Origin: Thermoflexales bacterium
GTDB lineage: Bacteria; Chloroflexota; Anaerolineae; Fen-1058
NCBI GenBank assembly: GCA_017999195.1
Contig: JAGOBP010000191.1
Coordinates: 1-7,510 of the forward strand
Direction: 5' to 3'
DNA: 7,510 nucleotides
How positions within the stretch are numbered: position 1 is the first letter of the stretch; every line of letters begins with the position of its first letter. Of the stretch, positions 1-6,168 are shown in pieces. Under the pieces are notes generated by a model. The model ran no database searches. It was given only the letters and a program-made list of their open reading frames with translations, and was not told the DNA's origin. The position numbers and the translations under genes were made by a program.

Positions 1-823
1 GCACCAACCAGACCGCTGTACTCACTTGCCACGCTTTGGCGCGGTCAATGATGGCGTCCCAGTCGAGCGGGTGTTGACGAGCCAACCGGACCACATCGAC
101 CAGACCGCGCGCGTGCGGCGCGCTCATTTGATGCGAGACCGCTTGATGCACCGCCAATTGCAGCAGTTGATCTTCGGGCGACAGGCTGAGCACAGTGTGC
201 CCCAGCAGCGTCAACTCAGTGCACCGTTGCCAAACACCGGCCTGATCCACTTGCGCCGTACGGCGCAGCCATTCGCCGGGAAACACCCCCCAGTGCAACT
301 CGATCAGGCTTTGCTCGGGCTGCGTGCCATGCAACTGAATTTCCCCGTAATTTTGCGCTTGCATCGTCAGTGGTCGCGCGGCTTTCACCCGCTGTACGTA
401 GCCGCACTTTTCCAGTGCAGATTGCGCCTGGGCCATCTCGTCAGCCGCAATCCACAGGTCAAGATCAGTCATCGGCCGACAGGCCACCGTCGGATAAAGG
501 GTGTGCGCCAATACGGCCCCTTTGAAGGGGACCAGCTGTCGTAATCCGGCCGCGCTCAGCACACACAGAGCCTGCGCGAGTTCGTGCTGTTGTGCGCTGC
601 TGGTCTTCAGGTGGGCGGCGTAGACCTGGCGCAAATGGTGCAGCAACGGCGGCGGGAGGCTGGCTTCAAGGTGCAAGGCCCGCACGCGCTGATAGAGCAA
701 CGGCGCTAATTGATGTCGTTCGGCCTGACAGACGATGGCGCTCCATTGCGGGGTTGAAGGCGGCGGTTCGGCTGCCTGATCCGTCTCGTCTGTGGATAGC
801 CAGACCAGCCAATTGATCGTCAT
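1..823 (-). CDS. Nucleotidyltransferase family protein (NTP_transf_5-like), C-terminus outside window
   Basis: The frame runs from an ATG at 823-821 through 274 residues to the window edge with no stop, so the C-terminus is missing. The start overlaps the preceding stop by ATGA and has AGGAA 6 nt upstream. The family core is intact: PFKGAVLAHTLYP at 99-111 with Lys101, then CRPMTDLDLWI (115-125) with the paired Asp120 and Asp122 expected to bind metal in the nucleotidyltransferase fold. IELHWGVFP (174-182) and SPEDQLLQLAVHQAVSH (215-231) follow, and RGLVDVVRLAR with LDWDAII closes the visible part. This matches the 'uncharacterised nucleotidyltransferase' family (PF14907-like) found beside HprK-like kinases in peptide- and glycan-modification loci. 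It would transfer a nucleotidyl or related phosphoryl/sugar-phosphate group, but the substrate is not known. Its neighbour at 1878-820 is a paralogue without these residues, so this copy is the likely active one. Confidence 0.85.
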   Translation of the reverse strand, partial: MTINWLVWLSTDETDQAAEPPPSTPQWSAIVCQAERHQLAPLLYQRVRALHLEASLPPPLLHHLRQVYAAHLKTSSAQQHELAQALCVLSAAGLRQLVPFKGAVLAHTLYPTVACRPMTDLDLWIAADEMAQAQSALEKCGYVQRVKAARPLTMQAQNYGEIQLHGTQPEQSLIELHWGVFPGEWLRRTAQVDQAGVWQRCTELTLLGHTVLSLSPEDQLLQLAVHQAVSHQMSAPHARGLVDVVRLARQHPLDWDAIIDRAKAWQVSTAVWLV

Positions 824-1878
824 GATTGGTTCCTGCGGTTGAGGCGGCGCGCCAGGTAATTTAGCACATCCCGTCGGCGCGCCAGTCCCCAGTGATGCTG
901 CACATACTCCAGCCATGCTAGCGGTGAAGGGCGCAGAGCCTGCGCTGCGGCCAGACGCCTAAATCGGTATGCGTGCCGACGCAGGCCAGTAACCGATGGG
1001 CCAGCTAAATCGATCGGGCGGCGAGGCCGGGCCGCGATGGCTTGCAATTGCGTTACCACCGGATCAGGCACTTGAACTTCGATCACGTCACGCATGGCTG
1101 CCAACGTCGACAACATCTTTGCGGCTAGATCGGCCATGCCCGCCGTTTCGATCAGCCAGGGCCAGTCCAACGGTTGATCCGATCTCAAGATGGTGATCGC
1201 ATCGGCCAGTGCCATGAGCGGTTGGCGCGGGCGGGCGGCGGCTGAGATCAACAGCGCCGTGGTTGACAGATTCAGCAGTGCGCCAGATTGCTCATCGGGC
1301 ACGGTCTGGCTCCAAATGGCGGTTGTCAAGCGCGGTGCAGGCCACTCGGACAGCGCGTGCCATTTCACAGTCAGCCGGAAATTGTCGGGCGAGTTGAGCG
1401 GGCAGCCTGCGCGCCAGATGTAGAAACTCGGTGTCAGAACAGCCGCAGTTGGTGGTTGCGGCTGCCAGCCGTGATCGATGAGTGTGCGCAGCGCGTGACT
1501 GGCCTGCGAAATCGGGACGAGCAGAGCCGCCATTTCGATCGGGCGCAGCTGGCCAATCGGGTATAGCGTTCGAGCGCAGGCGGCATCGCCAATCAACGCC
1601 GGGGTGACATCGACCGCACGCAAGATCGAGGCGGCAACGTTGAGCGTGCGCCACGCCAACTGATTGGCGTACCACGTGCGACGACGCAGACCCATTAGCC
1701 GCGCGTCTTGCTGAATGCCCAGCGCTTCAAGCCGGGCCGAGAGCATAGGCAAGAGCAGATGATGCGCGGGGGGAAAATGATCGAGATCAACGGCTGCTTG
1801 CCACGCCTGAAAACGGGGCGCGGCTTCTGAGTCAGCGGCGAAGATGGCGCGCAACAAGGCCCGCTCACGGTCGATCAT
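820..1878 (-). CDS. Degenerate nucleotidyltransferase-fold protein (probable pseudoenzyme)
   Basis: The protein has 352 residues from the ATG at 1878-1876. The start is fixed by an ATGA overlap with the GT2 stop. The frame is open to 2040, but that part lies over the GT2 gene. No Shine-Dalgarno is evident, so it probably relies on translational re-initiation. The sequence aligns by eye with the nucleotidyltransferase encoded immediately downstream: ARTLYP at 102-107, LRPIEMAALL at 111-120, VKW at 171-173 and QPLDWPWLIETA at 235-246. The residues that define catalysis are missing. Lys of the KG motif corresponds to Gly97, and the two metal-binding Asp correspond to Met116 and Ala118. The Glu before LHW is replaced by Thr170. 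The tail beyond 290 is very basic (RRHAYRFRRLAAAQ, 300-313, and YLARRLNRRNQS, 341-352). It may be a non-catalytic partner, an acceptor-binding subunit, or a decaying duplicate (inference). Confidence 0.72.
   Translation of the reverse strand: MIDRERALLRAIFAADSEAAPRFQAWQAAVDLDHFPPAHHLLLPMLSARLEALGIQQDARLMGLRRRTWYANQLAWRTLNVAASILRAVDVTPALIGDAACARTLYPIGQLRPIEMAALLVPISQASHALRTLIDHGWQPQPPTAAVLTPSFYIWRAGCPLNSPDNFRLTVKWHALSEWPAPRLTTAIWSQTVPDEQSGALLNLSTTALLISAAARPRQPLMALADAITILRSDQPLDWPWLIETAGMADLAAKMLSTLAAMRDVIEVQVPDPVVTQLQAIAARPRRPIDLAGPSVTGLRRHAYRFRRLAAAQALRPSPLAWLEYVQHHWGLARRRDVLNYLARRLNRRNQS
830..834 (-). promoter_or_regulatory. Ribosome binding site for the ATG at 823
   Basis: The minus strand reads AGGAA 6 nt before the ATG at 823-821, inside the end of the degenerate nucleotidyltransferase gene. 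It gives the active copy its own initiation signal in addition to the ATGA coupling. Confidence 0.6.
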
Positions 1879-2576
1879 GGGGCGGCCCGCCGCCGCGCCA
1901 GGGCGGCTCTGGCGATACGGGTATAGTCGTTTAAGGTATCGGGGCGGCGCAGGGTGTGATTGTGATCGTGCCAGCGGCGGTGCATGACGACTTCCGGCAA
2001 GACCCGATAGGCCAGACCGCCCTCGACAGCCCTGACCCACCAGTCGATGAATTCGCCGGACTGCAAAGTCTCATCGAAGCCGCCCACGCGCTGGAAGGCC
2101 GCGCGTCGGATGAGCAGCGCGCCAGCATGATAGCCCGCTTGCACTGGCGGTAAATCTGGCCAGTGCCCTTGCTTCGAGCGGGCGCTGTCCGGGCTGATGA
2201 AATTTTCGATCTGGCCCAGCACGGCGTCCAACTCCGGGTGATCGCTGAGCGCGGCGCATTGGCGCTGAAGTTTGTCGGCGGTCCACAGGTCGTCGGCGTC
2301 GAGAAAGGCCAGCAGATCACCGGTGGTCTGACGGACGCCCAGGTTGCGTGCGGCGGCGGGACCTAGATTAGGCTGATGCAAATAATGGACCCGGGGCGCG
2401 AAGGTCTGGACAATAGCCGCGCTGCCGTCGGTCGAACCGTCATCTACGATGATAATTTCGGCCGGCGAAATGCGCTGGTCGAAAACGCTCTGAATAGTTG
2501 CGGCGATATAACGCTCGGCGTTGAACATCGGGATGATGACGTTAATCGAAGGCTCGTGCATGATGTTACTCTTCAT
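1875..2576 (-). CDS. GT2 family glycosyltransferase (GT-A fold), copy 2
   Basis: The protein has 233 residues from the ATG at 2576, overlapping the FkbM gene by 11 nt. An ATG at 2561, five codons later and 4 nt past the FkbM stop, is an equally plausible start and would give MHEPSINVIIP. Neither has a strong ribosome binding site. The motifs run in GT2 order: VIIPMFNAERYIAATI (13-28), EIIIVDDGSTD (40-50), NLGPAAARNLGV (70-81) and DLLAFLDADD (87-96), with the DxD-type motif at 93-95. GGFDETLQSGEFIDWW (165-180) follows. Where copy 1 has the usual EDxDW, this protein has EFxDW, so the Asp after Glu is replaced by Phe. GEFIDW-type variants are known in GT2 relatives, and the enzyme may use another acidic residue as base. 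The His-rich tail MHRRWHDHNHTL (198-209) is shared in pattern with copy 1. The stop overlaps the next gene by ATGA. Confidence 0.9.
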   Translation of the reverse strand: MKSNIMHEPSINVIIPMFNAERYIAATIQSVFDQRISPAEIIIVDDGSTDGSAAIVQTFAPRVHYLHQPNLGPAAARNLGVRQTTGDLLAFLDADDLWTADKLQRQCAALSDHPELDAVLGQIENFISPDSARSKQGHWPDLPPVQAGYHAGALLIRRAAFQRVGGFDETLQSGEFIDWWVRAVEGGLAYRVLPEVVMHRRWHDHNHTLRRPDTLNDYTRIARAALARRRAAP

Positions 2577-3327
2577 CCCGGATCAGATAAATATCACCCC
2601 AACCCGTTTTACCCCGTTGGTGCTGCTCCACAAGGTCGTGCAATACGCGGTCGGGTGATGTCCGGGCCGCTAGTCCCCAGCTAAGCGAATGCCCCATCGA
2701 ATAATTGGCGACAAACGACCCGAAGCGCGCAAGATAATCCAGGCAGTCTTTTGTTTGGTCCAATTGATCCAGATGGTATTCGATCGATAGCGACGGAACG
2801 GGCTGGTGCAGTCCATGCAGCACATCCAGCTCGGTGCCTTCGACATCAATTTTTACAAAATCAGGCCGGCCATAAGTGCCGATGAGGGCATCAAGCGTTG
2901 TTACATCCACCGGGCAAGTCGTTTTCAGACGGCTGGCCTCATACTGCTGCACATGCGCCAGCCAGTCACGACGCAACGATGAATGGTAACCGGTCGACGC
3001 GATAAAGAGGGTGGCCTGGCCCTCGGCCGGACCAAGTGCTTTTGGGATGACCACTAGGGGCAGTCTGGCGTTGAACTGGCGCTGAAGCGAATCGGCTGCC
3101 GCAGGCTGAGGCTCGACCGCCACCACCCGCGCGCCCAATTGCAGGAAAATTTCTGTCCGTCCCCCGCGAAAGGCGCCGACGTCAAAACACAGGGAGTTGC
3201 GCTGGACAAACGGGGCAAAAAACCGGCGCTGTCTGGCCACGCTACCGCGCTTTCGCCACTGGCGATAGAGGCGAAGCACCGGGCTAAACCAGGCACTGTC
3301 GCGCAACGCGTTCTTGAGATCATTCAA
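2566..3327 (-). CDS. FkbM family SAM-dependent O-methyltransferase
   Basis: The protein has 253 residues from a TTG at 3327-3325. The start is supported by GAGG 7 nt upstream and by the TTGAATGA overlap with the preceding GT2 stop. The ATG 4 nt further on (3323) is in another frame and does not encode this protein. The Rossmann SAM-binding core is clear. Motif I, CFDVGAFRGGRT, is at 47-58 and VVAVEPQ (68-74) carries the acidic residue that binds the ribose. VTTLDALI (142-149) is followed by the FkbM signature DFVKIDVEGTELDVLHGL (156-173), then LSIEYH (180-185). WGDIYLI closes the domain at 243-249. FkbM enzymes methylate hydroxyl groups, commonly on sugars in glycan and antibiotic pathways. 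Here the gene sits between two GT2 genes, so a glycosyl hydroxyl is the likely target (inference). The N-terminus is basic (YRQWRKRGSVARQRR, 21-35). The length is normal for the family. Confidence 0.92.
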   Translation of the reverse strand: MNDLKNALRDSAWFSPVLRLYRQWRKRGSVARQRRFFAPFVQRNSLCFDVGAFRGGRTEIFLQLGARVVAVEPQPAAADSLQRQFNARLPLVVIPKALGPAEGQATLFIASTGYHSSLRRDWLAHVQQYEASRLKTTCPVDVTTLDALIGTYGRPDFVKIDVEGTELDVLHGLHQPVPSLSIEYHLDQLDQTKDCLDYLARFGSFVANYSMGHSLSWGLAARTSPDRVLHDLVEQHQRGKTGWGDIYLIRDEE

Positions 3328-4033
3328 GGCTGGACCTCGCCAGGTGCTTGCGTTGAACCGAGCGCCTCAACGCGAGCAACAGTTGTCGGTTGTTGTCGCT
3401 GCCCAGAAGAGACGCATTACGATTGTGAATGCGTTTGTGCAATAGCACTTGATCGCAAACATGGCCAACAACTCCGGCATCAGCGACACGGGCAAACCAA
3501 TCGACATCCTCGGCGGTCGTCAGATCAGGATCAAGCAAGCCGACCCGCCCAAACACCTCCCGGCGCGCCACGAGTGTCTCCATGAGATGCGCCACCGGCT
3601 CTTGATCGAGCAGGTCCAATCTGAAGCCAATCGGCGGTACGCAGCCAGGCTCCAGGAATGAGCGAATCCGGCAAACGCTGTATTGGCAGTCGGGGTGCCT
3701 GAGCAAATTGCCCACCTGGATGGCCAGTTTTTCAGGCAGCCACACATCATCGGCGTCTTGAAAAGCGAGAAAATCACCCTGGGCTATTCGAATGCCGGTG
3801 TTGCGCGCTGCGGCCGGTCCCTGATTGGTCTGATATTCGTGGCGGATGAACACCGTCGACGTTGCGGACAGACCATGCACGATGCGCGCCGTGGCATCGG
3901 TTGAGCCGTCGTCCACTACGATGATCTCGTCTGGCAAGAGCGTCTGAGCCAAGATACTGCCGATCGCTTCGAGCAGGAATCGCTCGCCGTTGTAGACGGG
4001 GATGATGACGCTGATGGTCGAATGATCGGTCAC
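3320..4033 (-). CDS. GT2 family glycosyltransferase (GT-A fold), copy 1
   Basis: The protein has 237 residues from a GTG at 4033-4031. The frame is open to 4108, but the upstream part lies inside the kinase gene. The GTGA overlap with the kinase stop and a CTGGGG run 8 nt upstream favour the GTG. The GT-A landmarks are in order: VIIPVYNGERFLLEAI (9-24), EIIVVDDGSTD (36-46), NQGPAAARNTGI (70-81) and DFLAFQDADD (87-96), with the metal/nucleotide-binding DxD-type motif at 93-95. AEDVDWFARV (174-183) carries the ED pair expected to supply the catalytic base. The protein has no membrane helices and is a compact, soluble, single-domain enzyme transferring a sugar from a nucleotide donor. Its tail (LLHKRIHNRNASL, 197-209) matches the corresponding tail of the second GT2 gene at 2576-1875, so the two look like paralogues. 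Donor and acceptor cannot be inferred. It overlaps the FkbM gene by 8 nt. Confidence 0.9.
   Translation of the reverse strand: MTDHSTISVIIPVYNGERFLLEAIGSILAQTLLPDEIIVVDDGSTDATARIVHGLSATSTVFIRHEYQTNQGPAAARNTGIRIAQGDFLAFQDADDVWLPEKLAIQVGNLLRHPDCQYSVCRIRSFLEPGCVPPIGFRLDLLDQEPVAHLMETLVARREVFGRVGLLDPDLTTAEDVDWFARVADAGVVGHVCDQVLLHKRIHNRNASLLGSDNNRQLLLALRRSVQRKHLARSSLE
3335..3338 (-). promoter_or_regulatory. Ribosome binding site supporting the TTG start at 3327
   Basis: The minus strand reads GAGG with 7 nt before the TTG at 3327-3325, within the last codons of the preceding GT2 gene. No other in-frame ATG or GTG near the N-terminus is as well placed, so the site supports the rare TTG initiation of the FkbM gene. 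Confidence 0.5.
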
Positions 4034-5070
4034 GGCAGACGCCCCAGCAACTCCAGGATCGCGGCACTGTTGCGCGCCGGCTCCAGCGCCAAGTCGAGTT
4101 GATAGCATGGCAGCCGCCGGGTTAACTCGGCGGTGAAGCGGTAGTTGTCGGCCTCTGCCCCGGGCAGCCAGATCACGGTGCTGGGGCCGAAGACGCGAAA
4201 GGCGTCACCCGGCGACAGGGGGCACAGCGTCGGCTGAGCCTGCCGCGCCACGTGCGGCACCACCAGCGCCCGGATCGGGAAGGTCGTGACGAGGCGGTCG
4301 GCAAAATCGGGATGCAGGAAGACCAGCCCCTTGTCCGCCTTGACGTGATTATCCCACCCCTGCAGCCGATTGCCCAAATACGGCAGATGCGTCAGCATAT
4401 CGGCCTTGATCTTGCCGGAACTGAACGCGGCGAAGGCCTGCGGCGCGGGGTCGAGCCGGGCCAGACACTTGTCGTCACTCAGCAGGCGCAAGCCGTCGCC
4501 GGTCAGACAACTCAGCGCGGTGGTGGACTTCCCCGCGCCGGTGTTGCCGATCAGCAGCACACCGCCCTGCTCGGTGCCGACGCCGGCCGCGTGAATGATC
4601 TGCCAGCCAAAATCGCGCAACGCCCAGTGGATCAGGGTCTGAAAAGGGGCCGCGCGTTCATAGATGGAGAGTGCGTTGGCATCGTCCGCCCAGCAAATAC
4701 CGTGCCGCGTGGCTCGATCGTAGGCAAAGAGCAGGCCGACGGCAGGCGCATGCATCAGGGCGATGGAATCGGCATAGGCCACTGCGCGTTGGCCGTAGCG
4801 GCGATAGTCGGCGGCCGTAAACGGCGGCGGTGGAAGAAGGACGCCGGTGGAAGCGGTGTCCCACAAATCGATGGTCACGGTCGGGCCGGAGATTTCAATG
4901 GTCGCCAAGTGTGCCAACGCGGGCAGGGTCGCCGACACCAACGCCGGGCCGGCATAGCGCAGGCGGAAGGTCACTTCGGCCAGCTGGATCAAGTATTCAC
5001 TGACAGGCTGCCGGTCGGCCGCCTGAGTGAATGCTTGCTCACACTGAATCAGGTAATTATTGAGCGGCAT
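4030..5070 (-). CDS. HprK-like P-loop kinase (HPr kinase C-terminal-domain-like)
   Basis: The protein has 346 residues from the ATG at 5070-5068. An in-frame TTG two codons upstream (5076) is a weaker choice. The C-terminal half carries the HPr-kinase-type core. IIHAAGVG (158-165) has the His that precedes the P-loop in this family. A Walker A GNTGAGKST follows at 175-183, and LLSDDKCL (196-203) has the Asp pair that follows strand 2. ERAAPFQTLIHW (138-149) is typical of the HprK-related proteins found in natural-product and glycan clusters. The N-terminal part (1-110) has TIDLWD (66-71) and a PPPP run (80-83), also typical of that group. It lacks the serine-phosphotransferase context of true HPr kinase: no HPr or PTS genes are nearby. 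Relatives in lasso-peptide clusters phosphorylate a terminal serine. Here the acceptor could be a peptide, sugar or lipid-linked intermediate (inference). The stop overlaps the GT2 gene by 4 nt (GTGA). Confidence 0.85.
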   Translation of the reverse strand: MPLNNYLIQCEQAFTQAADRQPVSEYLIQLAEVTFRLRYAGPALVSATLPALAHLATIEISGPTVTIDLWDTASTGVLLPPPPFTAADYRRYGQRAVAYADSIALMHAPAVGLLFAYDRATRHGICWADDANALSIYERAAPFQTLIHWALRDFGWQIIHAAGVGTEQGGVLLIGNTGAGKSTTALSCLTGDGLRLLSDDKCLARLDPAPQAFAAFSSGKIKADMLTHLPYLGNRLQGWDNHVKADKGLVFLHPDFADRLVTTFPIRALVVPHVARQAQPTLCPLSPGDAFRVFGPSTVIWLPGAEADNYRFTAELTRRLPCYQLDLALEPARNSAAILELLGRLP

Positions 5071-5142
5071 GATCAAGGCCAGAGATCGCTTTCTGAGAAA
5101 TTGAACTGAGACATGACCGTGTGCGATTCCGGGCTTAGTTTA
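5071..5142 (-). other. Only intergenic gap in the operon
   Basis: This stretch separates the stop of the fucosyltransferase-like gene from the ATG of the kinase. Apart from the mini-ORF at 5114-5073 it holds a short perfect palindrome (TTTCTGAGAAA at 5090-5100 on the plus strand). I see no convincing -35/-10 promoter pair and no GC-rich hairpin with a T-run that would make a terminator. It is most simply read as a short spacer within one transcript, although an internal weak promoter cannot be excluded. Confidence 0.45.
5073..5114 (-). CDS. Possible 13-codon mini-ORF just upstream of the HprK-like kinase
   Basis: Within the only non-overlapping junction of the operon there is an ATG (5114-5112) followed by 12 sense codons and a TGA (5075-5073). 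The stop lies 2 nt before the ATG of the kinase gene, in a different frame. The predicted peptide is MSQFNFSESDLWP. It could act as a translated leader that couples ribosomes into the kinase gene, since the kinase ATG has no clear Shine-Dalgarno of its own. It could also be a small acceptor peptide, as it has three serines and an acidic SESD core. The mini-ORF itself has only a weak purine stretch upstream (GGAA, roughly 12 nt away). An open frame this short can easily arise by chance, so this is a candidate and not an established gene. Confidence 0.25.
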   Translation of the reverse strand: MSQFNFSESDLWP

Positions 5143-6168
5143 TCACCGATGAGGCGTGTTCGTCCAACGCGATGCTACAGATCGCAACAGCCGTCGAAGC
5201 CGGCGGAAGGGCGTGCCCAAGTAGTATCGCAGCAGAGTCGGAAATGGCAGAGCATGGCCGGTCTGATGCTTACCGAATGCAATCAAGGCCGCGTGCAGGC
5301 CGCTTATGCGCCCCAGGCATTCGAGCCGCCGATAGCCTGGCGTGCTACCTGCGACAAGCGCGTAAGGCCGATCTCTGCCAAAAATAACCATCTCCGAAAA
5401 CGAACTGGCGGCTGTTCCAACAAAACAAGCGGTTGCCCGCAGCAACCATAGATCCACCAGAGCATCCTGAATCGCCGCTGATGTTCCGCGGTCAAGGCTA
5501 CGCGGAGTGGTCCAAATTACCCGCGCGCCGTAACGCTGCCGGAATGTCTGCTGCACGCCTTCGCCGCGCACAACTCGACCGGTTTTGGGATCAATGGCGC
5601 CATCATCGGTGCAGAGAAAGATGCCGGCATCTGGGTATTCGTCCAGAAAGTGATCGACCGCCGCTTGGGCCTGCGTGGTATTGCTGGCCGCGTCGGGACG
5701 CTCACGCAGTAAATCACCCCGGCGCAGATGCACACCGATCATGTTGGGGTGAAAATGCCGGTGTTGAAAAACTGTCACTGCCTGTTGGAGGCTCGACACC
5801 GGCTGCAATTCGTCAAGGAGTGATTGGCAGCGTATGCTCAAGACAGATTGCTCTGGAAATTGATCGGGGCGGATCAGCCAGCCGGGATGGCCGATGATTA
5901 GATCAGGATCTGTGGCGACCCGCAAGTCCGGCAGATGACCAAACCAGCCGGAAACGTAAGGCAAATCGGCCACCGCTTCAGCGCTAACCGTCTCGACCGG
6001 CCAGAAGTTGGCGAACAGGTCGGCAAAGGGTGCGGCACAGGCGGCGGTGATCGGCCACAACATCTTGAACTGGCGTTCGCTGGCTTCGGCCAAAGCCAGG
6101 CCGGAAAGCAACACCCGCAGACGATTGCTCAGGCCCAATGGACAGAAGACGGTCAACGTCCGGTTCAC
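5143..6168 (-). CDS. NodZ/GT23-like fucosyltransferase family protein
   Basis: The protein has 341 residues from a GTG start at 6168-6166. The frame stays open much further upstream (to 6504), but that stretch lies over the preceding gene and reads as non-protein-like sequence. The GTGA overlap with the upstream stop and a strong AAAAGGGGG ribosome binding site 6 nt upstream decide the start. Three landmarks match the alpha-1,6/alpha-1,2 fucosyltransferase superfamily, which includes NodZ and FUT8. The N-terminal GLSNRLRVLLSGLALAE is at 12-28, the donor-binding GVHLRRGDLL at 145-154 (H-x-R-R-x-D), and a C-terminal FVGTAASSFSEMVIFG at 249-264. FLCTDD (184-189) and the helix AIQDALVDLWLL (232-243) are also typical. 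The enzyme is expected to be an inverting GT-B glycosyltransferase using GDP-fucose or a related GDP-sugar in the cytoplasm. The tail is basic (FRRLRRLLRS, 321-330), which may help membrane contact (inference). The exact donor and linkage are not readable from sequence. Confidence 0.78.
   Translation of the reverse strand: MNRTLTVFCPLGLSNRLRVLLSGLALAEASERQFKMLWPITAACAAPFADLFANFWPVETVSAEAVADLPYVSGWFGHLPDLRVATDPDLIIGHPGWLIRPDQFPEQSVLSIRCQSLLDELQPVSSLQQAVTVFQHRHFHPNMIGVHLRRGDLLRERPDAASNTTQAQAAVDHFLDEYPDAGIFLCTDDGAIDPKTGRVVRGEGVQQTFRQRYGARVIWTTPRSLDRGTSAAIQDALVDLWLLRATACFVGTAASSFSEMVIFGRDRPYALVAGSTPGYRRLECLGRISGLHAALIAFGKHQTGHALPFPTLLRYYLGTPFRRLRRLLRSVASRWTNTPHR

Noticed and set aside
26..544. 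Plus-strand open frame of 172 codons at the left edge
   Set aside because: It is opposite the nucleotidyltransferase, whose minus-strand frame carries the full KG/DxD/LHW motif set and runs off the window.
1879..2040. N-terminal extension of the degenerate nucleotidyltransferase frame
   Set aside because: It lies inside the end of the GT2 gene in another frame and is Pro/Arg-rich. The ATGA overlap supports the ATG at 1878.
4252..5109. Long plus-strand open frame (285 codons) opposite the HprK-like kinase
   Set aside because: It is antisense to a protein with clear Walker A and HprK motifs. Its translation is rich in Arg, Gly and Gln with no recognisable motif, as expected for a GC-rich mirror frame.
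5073..5114. Lasso-peptide-type precursor in the mini-ORF
   Set aside because: With 13 residues it is too short for a leader plus core, has no Gly/Asp/Glu ring pattern, and no cyclase, PqqD or B2 protease is in the window.
5071..5142. Promoter or terminator in the gap before the kinase
   Set aside because: No convincing -35/-10 pair, no GC-rich stem and no T-run are visible. The TTTCTGAGAAA palindrome has only 5-base arms and could be chance.
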